A stretch of 64,000 nucleotides of DNA from Asparagopsis taxiformis (taxonomy: Eukaryota; Rhodophyta; Florideophyceae; Bonnemaisoniales; Bonnemaisoniaceae), in assembly GCA_030407315.1 (NCBI GenBank), contig JALQPE010001690.1, forward strand, positions 1 through 64,000. Reading direction: 5' to 3'. This document shows, one piece after another, positions 31,310 through 43,900 of this stretch (within the stretch, counting starts at the first letter, position 1; the number at the start of each line of letters is the position of its first letter). Made by a program: the position numbers and the translations under genes. The notes below the pieces were generated by a model. The model ran no database searches, was not told the origin of the DNA, and saw nothing but the letters and a program-made list of their open reading frames with translations.

Positions 31310-32600
31310 TGGTAGCAGAAGAGAAAAAAGCTAAGCGGGCTCAGTGAGCCCTGACAGACGGATTAAAGGAACACGGCAAAGGCTGTTCTAGCTATAGGTG
31401 CCAATGCTACCGAGACAGAGATTTGTGGCGTGTCTCGAATCCTGTATAGATCTACCCGAGATGAAAGCAACATTCATTATCTGTAATAAATGCTGCTGCA
31501 ACCTGTAGAAGAGCATTGCTCGTCGCGATCGGCAACGCGTTGCCTAGAGTTTATAAGCTTGGAAGCAGCAGAATGGAGGACGGGCCGGGTGGTGGGTGAG
31601 CAGTTCCCCAAAAAAATATCAGCTTAAAAGCTGCGCACGGAAACTGTAGAGCATGTTCTCATGTTGATAATTATCAAACGAGGCCACATGAACTCCTTTG
31701 TAGAACTGCAATTAGCTTCTACCAATTTTGCTCGCATTTCTGTACTTTCAAGTAACTAGATCTGCTGCTGCACACACCATCATCGTCGCGACTATTTAAA
31801 TGGTGAGTTCGCGGGTAACACGCCAGAGAAAGAATACTGTGGCCAAATCAAATGGCGGCACAAACGCAACGTGAAGGAGATAGTCAATATGCTTTGAGAC
31901 CTACAAGGCAGTGGTGGCTAATGGAAGGCGTCATTGTTGTATGAGGCCTCCGGTTTTCGTGTGGTGCAGGCAGAGCCTAACGCGTTGGCAGAGGGGTTCC
32001 TATTCCTAGACATACGATTGATAACAATTCTTTCAGATCATTGATCGAGATCGGGACGAGTCCCGTGGTGGTTCCATTTTACAGTTTCTCAAAAATACTC
32101 TCGTGAAGCGTCCACGTGGGTGGCTTGTGGGAGTGCACTAGTTTTTTCGTTGGGATCGTGCTTAAATCGGGCCAGCGAGCGTCGGTGCATGACGTGGCTC
32201 CAACGTCCGAGCGTGTGGTTAGGGGTGTTTGTTAAATGTTCGTCGTCGCATGGACTCTATTTTATTGTCTGTTCGTCGTCCTTATGACTCTTGCTAGTGT
32301 ACTGTAATTGTATTTGCTGTAATGCTGGGATGATCATCGGACAGTGTTATCTATAATCGTTCTCGGCTCGAGATCTCCAAACTACTACCGGCAACAATGA
32401 CGTAATTGTCCTCTGCGAGCAACTCATTCGCCATGTCAGGTTTCTCTCAGCGAGAGGCAGTAATGTGCGTGACAGTAAATACTTCTAGCAGATTCGATAC
32501 TCTATAAGACGTTTTGGGTCAGAAACAACTGTATCTCTATCCAGAAAAGACTATGTGAAGTACATAGGTTTCGCAAAGCATTCTTGTTTTACTCCTCTGA
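31310..32600. other. Gene-free stretch
   Basis: No ORF of useful length, no repeat pair and no RNA gene were seen on either strand in these ~1.3 kb. Confidence 0.5.
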
Positions 32601-32609
32601 AGAGCTGTC

Positions 32610-33154
32610 ACTGACGCATTGCCACACCCAATTGTTTCTAGCACCAATCGATGACCATTTTTGCTTCAACGTATGTCGAATCTTTATGCTCAGGTCCATC
32701 TAAAGCGTCTCCACTGTAATCAATGTTACAGCTCTGCTGCAGTGATGTACGGAAGTTAACCCAGCAACGCGAGCCTATAAAATCTCCATCAACACCAGCC
32801 GTCTGACATTGCCCCGTAGCGTTGACAAATTCAAAGCCATCCGAACAAACTCGCTCCTCACGACGGCAACTTCCACATTCTTCACGGCAATCGTCTGCAC
32901 AATAGCATTCTCGATGTCAACGGGCACGACGAGCGCTGTTACATCGTTCAATCACGAGTCATAACTATCCGAAGCGAACGACCTGCCGCGTTACAGCCTT
33001 CGTTTGAACCGATGCACGGGTCGATGTCGCACATCGGCGCGTCGACTCGTTCGCGAGTGTCCAGGCGGCGCAAGTATGGATTGTGAACTGAGCACGATAT
33101 TTGGAAGGAGATTCGGCAAGTGCTGTTGTAAGCTTGCATGAGGTGTGCCAACAC
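32610..33154 (-). pseudogene. Fragment of a cysteine-rich protein gene
   Basis: On the minus strand 32925-32630 reads ECYCADDCREECGSCRREER and continues CSDGFEFVNATGQCQTAG and WVNFRTSLQQSCNIDYSG, a Cys-rich extracellular-style segment with no start codon. Upstream, 33154-32948 has CSVHNPYLRRLDTRE and CDIDPCIGSNEGCNAAG in another frame. It resembles the modules of the protein at 26779-27945 in style, though not in exact sequence. Either a decayed gene or exons whose splice sites I cannot place. Confidence 0.45.
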
Positions 33155-33636
33155 AGTTGATGACCCGGTGCGCTGATTGTGTCCCAGAAATGAAACGGAG
33201 GACGGCTGAATGTGTGCGAAAAAAAATTGATAAATTTGGACAGTTGTATGTCAGGTCGTTACCGATGTTGACCGAGAGCTTTTCGACTCCAAATTTCGCA
33301 CAATAAACTTTACTTGATTGCACCCAGCTCAATTTTGTCAAACACTTTGTGCTACCAGTATGCTGCTTGGACAAGCAGGAGAACAAGCATGTTTGCGTCT
33401 GCTAGTGCTTGTCCAAATGCATTTGCAACTGTGGCAGCTAACCGATGACATTCTGAAACGTCGGTCGCGCTTTGTCCCCGTACATTATCTGAACATATCG
33501 GTAGTCAATCGACCAAATTCAATGCTGCGGTCCCCTGCCCAGCTCCGGGTGAGTGTCGCACTGTTCTCGCAATCGAGCGGACGCGATAATCATGGCACAC
33601 ACAGACCCGCCGTTTCGTGCGCGTCGAGCTGCCGGG

Positions 33637-33898
33637 TGCGATACGACACGCTTGGTCGAAAACCTAGTGCAACACGGGCTAGGAGCTGGGCGGGTGACCG
33701 AAGCACTGCAGCTGTTAACTGATTACCGATGGATGCAGCGAATGAACGATGACAAGGAGCGAGCATACTGCGTTTCAGAAGATCATCGCCGAACTGCAGC
33801 TGTTGCGCATGCATTTGGAGAAGCACGAGAAGACTGAAACGCGCCATCCTCCATTGCAAGACCAGTCTGCCTACTGGGATGAATTGGTCAACCACTAA
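33637..33898 (+). pseudogene. Relic of a third NB-ARC-WD40 gene (helical linker segment)
   Basis: The segment LVENLVQHGLGAGRVTEALQ, LLTDYRWMQRMNDDKER and, one frame over from about 33770, FQKIIAELQLLRMHLEKHEK matches the region between NB-ARC and WD40 in both neighbouring genes (compare AVRHILGAGRGRDALELLTD and IVRHLLGAELDTEALELLID). The reading is frameshifted once and has no NB-ARC or WD40 part attached. It shows the family once had a third copy here. Confidence 0.75.
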
Positions 33899-33899
33899 A

Positions 33900-35660
33900 C
33901 ACCTTGTATACGATACGATATCTCCGGCAACTTTTGTAACGAACATGGACACTTCAATTCACCAATGCAGACAAACTTTCCATCCACAACGTACTAGTTC
34001 GGCCTCGACATGCCGGAACGTCATCCCATTATGGTAGACAGCAGGTAGCAAGGGTTCCGCCGCGGGTGAAGCATCGTGTGGTGTAGTGATTAGGCCAATT
34101 TGAAATCAAGCACGACCGGTCGATAGCGTCGTGAGCATGGGACGCACATGGGCGAGGATGTCGCAACGGGTGATGAGGCCGCGAGGTGTGGACGAAACAG
34201 ACGGTTGAGGTGGTCGATTTGACGGCATCATGCCGTCGAGATGGCCGACGCGCGTTATGTGAGCCCTCGGCTGGATGGCCTTTATGAAGAAAGCTGGCGC
34301 GCGAAATGGTATGGCCAAATTTTCTTGATTTCAAATTTTTTTGAGCGCAGTGCTGCACTGGAACTGACTCTGAGCAGCACGTCTACCCGCGCAATCCAGC
34401 ACCCCAAGCAACTTGAGTTTCAGTTACCCGAGTCGCAGCGCTTCCACTCCACATGCCGTGCTGGAGGCGTGTATTCTAGACGGCGACCATCACTTGGTGA
34501 AACGATATCCATCGCCATGGATCCGGGTATCTTTCACGCGTACTAACACGGCACACATTCGCGAGCACCGTTGCGGAGTGATATAAAGTGAGTGAAATGC
34601 ACTAGCTGGTCGCGCTACCTGCTATCACTGAAGCCACGCGATGGCGAGCGCTTCTGAGATCTCGCGTAATGCAGACCGTCTCCAATGTGCTAGTTAGGCC
34701 CCGGTGTTCATTATTGAATCTTCACTTGCAACCGCTCCCAGTACCGACGGATAGCGTTTAGGCCTCACTGAGTCGAGCCGCGGCTCATCAGCTGTCCTTG
34801 TAGATTCAGTAATGCTCAATACAAACGGCAGCACTGCACATGTTTCGGGAATGCAATCCAAGGCGGCGTCTCGGTTGCCGATGGAAGCACGTTTGCAAAT
34901 AGCGTACACCAATCCATATGCACTTGTACAGAGATTGCGGACATCATCGAAGAGTAGCGGCGAATGGTTGATGGACCAACGGTTCGCACGTCTCGACTGA
35001 TGCGGTACTGCGCCGCGCGTGATTACCAGCGGTGGGGAAACGGCCTTGCAGTGACGTGTATACCCGTCCTGCTAGGTTGTATTATCGTGCGAGACGGGAT
35101 GCATGGTTTCGCAAACCGCCCAGCGCGTTGAAATCGCTTGCGGATGACCGTGGATGAAGTTGGATGCGCATGAGCTAACAACGGAAAGTAGGCGCCGCCA
35201 AGAATATAAGGCGCCTGGGGGCAGGTGCATGCAATTACCAATTGACCTAATTACTACACTAATTACAACCTGAAAAGAGTTGTAACGCGTCAAACGCTTC
35301 TGCACAGAGCGTGTCGAAGGAACGCCGTGCATCAATTGGCATGGTGCGGGTGAAGCGCTTGGTGATTGACTCTTACGTGCGGGCCGAATATGAAGCGCGC
35401 TTGCTACAGCCGTTTGGTCTGGCGACCGGCTTCCCTAGCTTGACACCGCCCGGATACATTCGCCGATGGATTGGCTTTGCCGTTGCTGTATCAGTATGAA
35501 TGTTTCGTTCCTAGACGAATTGAACGATTGTCTATTTTTGCCGAATGCCCTACCGTTTCGTATCCCACAAATCTTTCACCCCACCCCATACTAGACTCGT
35601 CTATGCTGCGGAACCGCTGCGTCACATTTCTGATACTGAGCATTGCTTTATCAATTTTCT
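33900..35660. other. Gene-poor stretch between NB-ARC relics
   Basis: Only scattered ORFs under 110 codons with unlikely composition. No domain, tRNA or repeat pair could be recognised. It may contain eroded parts of the NB-ARC family, but nothing aligns by eye. Confidence 0.4.
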
Positions 35661-35661
35661 A

Positions 35662-35735
35662 TCCTGACAATGCGTATAACGGCTCGGCGATTGTCAGCTT
35701 GTCGGCACCGGGGTGGCTGTTGAACACGTCGATCA
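35662..35735 (-). pseudogene. TIR-domain relic behind the left NB-ARC-WD40 gene
   Basis: About 35 bp past the stop of the 35770-39263 gene the minus strand reads VIDVFNSHPGADKLTIAEP followed by LYALSG-stop. It lines up with the start of the TIR domain of the right-hand gene (YNVSISCADPDMLTIAKP, IYNLLV). So the left gene also once ended in a TIR domain and lost it by frameshift and decay. Confidence 0.65.
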
Positions 35736-35769
35736 CTCATTCTGGTTCGGAACGTTTTGGTTGGTCATA

Positions 35770-38700
35770 TCATGGAGATGGTTGCGAAAGGAGCGGTAGA
35801 GGGGGCTCATCTCGCGGCGGGAGATGAGTGCTCTCTGTAACGAGATCGACGTAGCACACACTGTCCCCGCGTCTTGAAATGAACATTCTGGATGTATCAG
35901 GTAAAAAATGAGTCCCTCCGACACTACCCTCCAAGGTGGCTATTGTGAAGGACGAGTCGTTTCCCTCGTATGTCACATTGTTTGGAAACCTGAAGCGCTT
36001 GTTGGGCAACTGCTTATTGCAAACCAGCCGTGGAAGTGCAGTACTGGTGGATAAATTACTATCGCGATCGAGTTGTGCTTCGTGTAACAGCTCCCCCGAC
36101 AAAACATGCCACGACTTTAACTTTCTCAAAATCGCCCCATTCCCTCCGCGTTCCCGGGCAGCTGCGACAGCTGAGATGACGCTACCATCTGGGCTGAACC
36201 GGATCGATTCAATAACCTGCGATAGTAAACTACACGTTGTACCTGTCTGGTTACCGGAACTTGGAGATTGCGATGCAACACCTCGATTATTGGGTGTGGA
36301 CGACAACCCCCAACGTTCATTACCGGGGAACGAGTGCAACACGTTGCCGTTCTGCGTGTCAACCACTGTCACATTGCAGTCTTCGCCACGACGACGTTCG
36401 TAAGCAATGAGTCGCCGATCATTTGACACAGCGAGGGATGAGGGATAAAAATCATGCTGACTTTGGTATCTGTAAATGACACGATCAGTGCGCTCCGACA
36501 CGTCCTCCACGTTGCGGATTTCCAGAAATTTTATGGCGCTATTCCACGTCAACATTGTTGCCGCATCCTCGGAAACTGCAAATCTCTCCACGTCGGGTAA
36601 GAACACATCTTCCCCGACATTGTTGATGCCGCCGACTTGTCGCGTATCCCAAACGTTTACTCCATTCGTACTCAGCGTAAGCAGTTCCGATCCATCTGGG
36701 ATGCAAAGCGAACGGTCCACAGAAGGCTGTAAATGGACAAAGGTATGCACCAACGACACGTCACGACCGCTGTTGTTCACCCGCCATACGCAAATGCCCA
36801 AGGCACCAGTAGAATACAAAATACGCCCATCGCTACTGAATAGAACACTTGGTACCCATTTGTGGTTTGGTGATGTCCAGACTAGTTCACCTCTTTGCAC
36901 ATCCCAAATCCGAATCGTTCCATCTGCCGATCCTGAGGCCAATGTCGTCCCATCCACCGCCAGCGCTAAGCAGAACACCGAATTGGTGTGCCCCTCAAAC
37001 ACTCTCGCACTGTCCTCGAAAGTTGTAGTATCCCAGACTCGGATCTCTCCGTCTTTTGATCCGGACACCATAATGTCTTCAGCCCTACTCATTGCCAGTG
37101 AACTCACGTTGCCAGCATGCGCGTCGACTGTTTGAGTTGTGGTACTGCTTTGTATATCCATCACTATTAGTCGTCCTCGAACAGTACCGAGAACCACTTT
37201 CTCCTGCGATGGCAATACTTGCATGCAGCTCGTCGTCTCTTCGTCTTGCAGTCCAGCTTGCATCGATCTCCACTTTTCATACTCTTTCCAAATTATGACT
37301 TGGCCTCTTATGTTGCATGAATATATCCAAAACGAAGAGCGGTCGAGAAATACGCCCACTACGGGTCCACCTTCTTCTCGATGTCCAGCGAGCGATTTCT
37401 TCATTGTCCCATCACGACTATTCAATACCCATACATCCCCGTGACGCCCCCCTACAAGCACTCTTCCTCTAGACTCAACACACATGCATATTATACTACC
37501 CCTCAGCACGCGTTTTAGCGCGCTCTTCCCACTCTTCAACACCCCAGGCCCCGCTCGAGCCCAAGGCCGACGCCCGTATCGCTCAATACTACAAACAATT
37601 CGCTCTACTACACCGCTTTCGCTCGACACATTTCGCAATCTTCCGTGCAGCTGAAATGTGCATTCCTTTTGGTTCTTAACGCAAAATGGTGAAGAGAGTT
37701 CCATGGCCCGTTCGATAACAGTAATATCGTTCAAAACTCTTCTACCCGTTTCCGTCTTGTCTTTCTTCTCAAAATCCAGTCGCAACAACTGCACCTCGGC
37801 CAGTGTCTTCTGGAACGGCACGCGATCCTCGTCCTTGTTCGAATTCTGGATCCAACGATAATCAGTCAACAGCTCTAGCGCATCTCTGCCGCGCCCGGCG
37901 CCAAGTATGTGTCGTACTGCATTGTCGCCAAAATACTTGTCCACAGATGCTTGATCCCACCATTCGGTAGCACTACTTGTTTGTCCATTGGTGTCGTCTG
38001 CAGAGTGTGAAATAGTAGTCGAGTGGCGGTATCCTTCCAGCAGTTTCTCGTGCCACATCATGACGCCTTCTGCTTCCTCGGCCATTTCCACACTCAGATC
38101 ATGTACAACATCGTGTATCCGCAGTCCCAGAATGCTCCCTCTTTCATTCCGCTCCACTGATACTACGCTTTTCTGCGAAAGCAGCAGCATGCGATCCTTC
38201 GCAACAGAGCGAGAAACACCCCACAGCTTCTCCGCTGCACTCAGTGGCAAGAACATCTGTTTCAGGAGCACACACAGAGACCGAAACATAGCTTCAATTG
38301 AAATATGTTGACATCTCCACTGACTTTCCAGAAGAGATAGACTCAGCTTTATAGACACAAACAACCCTTTGTAATTTCCAATCTCGCTTCTCCCCAATTG
38401 GGATATGTTCGCCTCAAGCCTCTCCCAGTAGTCGACAAACACGCCCTGTTCAGTTATATCGATGGCTGGATCCATCATGCCTCGGATCGACGAGCCCGCG
38501 ACTCCCAATGCCAGAGGAAGGCCTGCACATTTTTCCAGTATGCAACCCAGCGCTCGTCGATTATCTGCCGAGAGTGCAGGTGGGTGACGGAAATCAATGT
38601 CAGCACAACAAAGTAGAATCTGAACAGCTTTGTCGGCACTGCACTGCTCCGGGACAACATTAATGGACCTATCCAGCGATTGAGAACACGCTATCTCCGT

Positions 38701-39263
38701 GCTTCTTGTGGATATCAGTGCTTTCAACGCGTTCTCATTCTTCTGCCGGATACACGCCCACATTGTGTGCACTAAACTGGAGCATTCATTGCCATCCCAC
38801 ACGTCGTCGAACAGAATGAGACACTTTCTAGCAGCCATTAAGTCGGTGAGTTTCGCAATCATGGTCTCACGCGTTTCCGTGACAGCAATCATCAATTTGA
38901 AATCTTGCAGGAAGTCTGGAAAGGCATATTGCACGAGCAGCTGCATTTGAAGGAGCAATGAGTGCATAGTGGCGTCGGGACCGAGCTGAATGAACCAGAT
39001 GATGTCGGAGAACTTGTTCCAGATTTCAGGACATCTGCCGAGAGCACGGAGAATGGTTGTCTTCCCGGCACCGCCCATGCCCACGAGGGCGACGGTGTTT
39101 TTGTTTGGGTGGTTGGAGAGGAGGGTGGATTTAGTGATGCTTTCGGAGTGGTCGATTGAGGGGACGTGTTGAGCACAGCAGTGGTAATGTTTCTCGGGAC
39201 GTAGAATACGGCAGGCTCGGGGGGCGGTGCTGGGAGGACTGTGGTGGTGGATGAGGGCTGCAT
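35770..39263 (-). pseudogene. NB-ARC-WD40 STAND protein, C-terminal TIR lost
   Basis: A Pro/Ser-rich N-terminus starts at ATG 39263 (MQPSSTTTVLPAPPPEPAVF). A 2-base duplication near 39166-39169 separates it from the long frame; with it removed the join reads like the paralogue (LNVPSIDH versus LNVPPIEN). NB-ARC: P-loop GMGGAGKTT, Walker B CLILFDDVWD, sensor LISTRST, GLPL box CAGLPLALGVAG, and an MHD-like LRIHDVVHDLS. Helical linker LELLTDYRWIQ resembles that of Apaf-1. Then WD40 repeats, e.g. DIMVSGSKDGEIRVWDTTTF and LASGSADGTIRIWDVQRGEL. The frame ends at 35770, just before a TIR relic. The layout suggests a ligand-gated oligomerising switch. It lies head-to-head with the paralogue at 40961. 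Confidence 0.8.
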
Positions 39264-39612
39264 GATTGATGAGACTGTGGGCAAGAGTGGGGGAGTTGTG
39301 AGAGTACGAGTGGGTGCGGTGGGGAATGGGGGTGGAGAAATAAGCAGTTAGATGTGTTGACGATGGTCCAGTGGTAAACAGGCTGAGCGTTGCTCTGTTG
39401 GTGAGAGTGGACTGAAAATTGAGCGAGCATTGCTGCCATGCTATCAAACTGAATGGAAAGCAACGCAAGTGGCCACGCCGTGGCACCACAAGTACCCTGT
39501 TAAAGGAACATACACGGGCACTGCGTACGTGTACGTATGAGAAACGGGGGAAAAGCGTGATGCGAGGGATCGAAGTTGTAGAATCTTTATAATTATATCC
39601 TGGAGATTGCAA

Positions 39613-40960
39613 TTGTCCAATTCGATTGCCAGTAAAATTAAATAAGATTTCAAGGCACGTAGAAGATATTTTAACATCAGAACGATAGCTGAAGCACGGC
39701 TCGATTTTCGCGCGTCAAAATTTTTCTGCAAATGGAAGAGATGGCCTGCACGTGTATGATACGGTGGTGGTAGCATCAGTCATTCATGAAACGTGTTGGC
39801 GATGGTGCAATTGGCTGCCTACAAGTGTCTCGTTCTGGCACGTGGACATGGGACGCTGTCCAATTATAGGTCGACTTGTGATGCATCAGTGTATCTGCTG
39901 AAAAGATATCCAACTATTTGGCCATCGATTCTAGTGCCGCTGTCGACACCGTATCAGCCTTGCGCACGCTCTCTGTCGATATGTATGACTCACACATCTT
40001 ACGGTACGAGTCCGAGTTGGGCGACAGTTGGCAGTATTTCATTGCACGCGACAAGTGCGGACGCGTGACGTCACGTGCGCGACTCGTGTGTAAATAAATT
40101 ACGCACTCGACTACGGCGCATTTTTCACTCGCGCACGCTCCGGTCCGCGATGCGCACGTCCACAGCGCTTGTGACACTGTAGCCCTAGAAGCGTTACAGA
40201 TGTCGCTCGCTCGCCAAGAGTGTACTAGAGGCGATTGTGGAGCGTAGAGGGCACACAAACACTATGACCCCGTAAGTGCCCCCCGAGTGTACAAAGTGGC
40301 CAATGGTAGTACAGAATTTCGGCTGTCCACAAACTGTACTCCGACACGTGGATAAACACATCCCGAGTGGCACACTCTCTCATACAGTACACTTGTCCAT
40401 TCGTGTTGTACTTTTCTGTCAGCAATGAATCATTTCAGCACTGTTGTATCGCATTGCCCTGATGACTCACTTCGGCGATTTCCACCACTCGGTTATTCAC
40501 AACCAGCCCGTCTTCACCCACTCCAGCACTCTGGAACAATTCCTCTTACCAACGCCGCACCGCTATACCAACGCTCCCCGACCCGTTTGTCTTCTAGATT
40601 TCTCCTTTCCTCGACTCTGCCATCCTCACATCGCCCAGCGTCACTACGTCCACTCCAGTCTTCCCATCCGTCCTTTCCATCCATCCGCCTCCGAATCCAC
40701 AACTGACCCTCTTCTTCGCGTGTTCTCTCCACACACACATTTGTCTAGCCATAGGAAATTGCTGCGCCAAATCTAACCGCTCCATCGCCAGCACAGCATC
40801 GCGCTAGCAACCTTCTCAATCTACCCACTCCAGCCGCCCGCTACCTCAAGCTCCTGCCGTACCTCCCGTCGCATCCCCCTCATCACCTGCTTCGTCTGAA
40901 CCACCGACTTCCTCGCCGCCCTCACCTCTGTCTCCGCCCCAACCATCTCCTCCACCTACA
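39613..40960. other. Shared upstream region between the divergent NB-ARC genes
   Basis: About 1.3 kb (1.7 kb between the two start regions) without a convincing gene. It should contain both promoters. The right part, 40800-40960, is open in the frame of the right-hand gene and Pro/Ser-rich (SSPASSEPPTSSPP), so the true start of that gene probably lies in it or is spliced to it; the bases CCTACAG before 40961 could be an intron acceptor. Confidence 0.5.
40065..40077. promoter_or_regulatory. Overlapping CRE and G-box in the divergent promoter region
   Basis: GTGACGTCACGTG contains the palindrome TGACGTCA (CREB/bZIP site) overlapping CACGTG (bHLH or bZIP G-box). GTAAATAAATT follows about 15 bp later. 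The position, between two divergent related genes, is where a shared control site would be expected. Binding is inferred only. Confidence 0.4.
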
Positions 40961-43900
40961 GTGTCTACCTGCAAATATAAAGTCGTTTCGAACCTAGCAT
41001 TGAACGTCCCCCCCATTGAAAACCCAGAGCTTGATCTCGAGTCAGACTCGCCAGAGAAGAAGGCGTATCAACAACTTTTGTCTGATGATGCAACCAAACA
41101 TTGCATTGCTCTTTACGGCATGGGTGGCGTGGGGAAGACCACGATGATGTGTGTCCTCGGAAGGAACAAGGTAATTCGGTACAAATTCAACGATGGTGTA
41201 TTTTTCTTTGGACTCGGTCAAGACATCACGATGCCCTCCTTCATTCGCAAGCTCCAAAACCTTGCCAGAAATGTACTTGCAGACTTTTTAGAAGACTTCG
41301 AACGACTGGCTGCCTCTGAGGATTTGCACGACGATATGATCACTGGCCTCACAAACCGTCTGGCGCCGAAGCGATTCCTGCTGCTCTTTGATGACGTTTG
41401 CGATATCAATTCAAGGGTGTGCGAGCTAGTGCACGCCCTGTGCAAAGCTGTGCGCGGAAATGAGATGACATCAATGAAAGTGTTGTTGTCCACGCGCCAT
41501 GGGGATGTTGTAGATGCTCTGACATGGGACAGTTGCATTGCAGTCAATCCACACCCTTCTGATTCGGACAAAAGTCGGCGTATCTTTTGTCACAATGCTT
41601 GCATCCAACCTAGTGATATCCCGTCTCTCTCTTTTGAGAACCAAAACGCCCTACGCCACATCCTCAAAACATGTGCAGGACTACCGCTTGCACTGAGCAT
41701 CGCTGGATCTGCAGTGAAGCAGTTGATGGACCCAACCTCAAATCACTGCGACCAAGATGCAATCAGTGAGTACTGGCCTCGTTTGGAACGAAACACCCGG
41801 CAACTTGCAGAGCAAAAAATGGGGGGTGGGCACAGGGGCTTGACGTCTGCATTGAAGACGAGCTTGCAGTATGTGGAGAAGAAGTGGGAGTCGGAGAAGG
41901 AAACACACAAGCTCGACGATAAGCTGACAGCCGGAGAGATGTTTGAGTCATTGTGCATCATGCAGAAGCAGATGTGCCTGCCGTTCTGTGCAATCGAGAA
42001 GCTATGGGGTGTGAGGGAGGTGAAGGCTGGAGTGAGACTGCTATCACGAAACAGTCTTGTGTCTGAAGCTAGAGAGGACAGCAAGGTTGTTGGAGTACAT
42101 GTACACGATCTAGTGCTGGACATGTGTATGGATATGGCAAAGAGCGGGGGTGGAGCGACAAAGTGGCACACAAGGCTGCTGGATGGATACCGGGCGTCAT
42201 TGAACACAAGTGGAGGGGCGCCAGATAGTGGTGAAGATGAAGGGGCGGGATGGTGGAAGCTAGGTAGTAATGACAAGTACATAGTTGATAATATCGTGCG
42301 GCACCTACTCGGTGCCGAACTTGATACTGAGGCACTGGAACTGCTCATCGACTATCGATGGGTGGAGCGAATGAATGAGGACAAGGACCGTGCTCCATTC
42401 CAGAAGGTGATGAGCGAACTGAAGACATTGCAATCATATGTAGCGGAGAATAAGAAGGCGGAAATAGCGAAGAAGGTGATAGATGATATTGAAGTTGTAA
42501 TCAAGGCGATGGGACTGTGCATGGTACCGTATTGCATGAAGAATCGGGACGAATGTAGATTCCAGTTGCATGGTCGATTGCGAGATGTGGAAAGCGAGAG
42601 CGATATCGTAGAGCGGCTAGTGCGTAGTATCGAACGGGATGGGCGTCTGCCATGGGCTCGGGCTGGGCCTAGAGTGTTGACTAGTGGAAGGGGCTTGCTG
42701 AAACGTGTGATGGACCTTGAAGATGAAGGAGAATCCATGTGTGTTGTTACGGGAGGAGAGGAGGTGGTTGTGGGAGGGAAGAATGGGAAGGTTTGGGTGT
42801 ACAATGGGCGGGATGGATCGAAGAAGATGCTGCTCGTCGGACATGATAAAGAAGAGGACGTGGTGGATATATACTATCACCGCTCGTCAAGAAGGACATA
42901 TTCGTGCAGCTCGAGATGAAGAGTGGTAGTATGGAAAGAGCACAAGGTACCACATTCTGTTCAGGCCGAAGGTTTGCAAGAAGATGAGAGAATCAAGCGC
43001 ATGCAGGTGTTACCTGAGCGAGGGAGAGTTGTTCTCGGAACAAGCCGTGGACGGCTGGTGGTGATAGACATGAAAGACGGGAGCACAGGTGCTCGGAATG
43101 CATTCCGAACTGTCGATGCGCATGAAAATTACGTGATGTCGCTAACGGCTGGGCGGAGTGAAGGTGTTGTAGTATCTGTATCGTATGATAGAAAGATTCG
43201 CGTATGGGACGCGGAGACTTTCGACGACAACACTGACGATGTGTTGGAAGGGCACAAAGATGGAGTGAGCAGTGTAGCGTTGAGCGATGACGGGCGACTG
43301 CTGGCATCCGGATCGTATGATGGAACCGTACAAGTATTCGATTTGGAGAGGCGCAAGCAACTATGCTCGTGTTCTACTAAACATGGTGATTGGGTGACTT
43401 GTGTTATGTTTAGCGAAGATGCAATTTTGTTGTATTCTGCACATCAGAGCAATGTGATATGTATGTGGCGATTGAGCAATGATGGTGCAAACTTGTCTCT
43501 AGTGAGCACCCTTCGCCATTCGAGAATGAGAAGTATCCGATCGCTGTGCATTGGAGATGAGTCGGAATTGTTCGCGCTGAGCGGAAATCGAGTGCATGTT
43601 TGGGACGCGCGAGAAGTGAACAGCCTGGACGAACCGGTCCATCCTTTTCTGCCGGATGTGCTCAGATTTGCATGTTCTGCAGATGGGACAACAATGTTGA
43701 CATGGAATCGCAGTTCAAAGTGTTTGGAGATACGCGACGTGTGCGACGTGTCAAGGCGTATTGATCAGGTTGTTTCAAGTGTCCACGTTTCTAATTTTGA
43801 CTTTTGGCCATCGATATTCACTGTATCGAACGACCGGCAGTACATCGCTGTCTCTGATAGATGGAGTTGTACAGTGCAAGTCTACGGTGCAAGCGGACGT

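Noticed and set aside
41743..42348. 201-codon minus-strand Ser-rich ORF
   Set aside because: Antisense shadow of the NB-ARC region.
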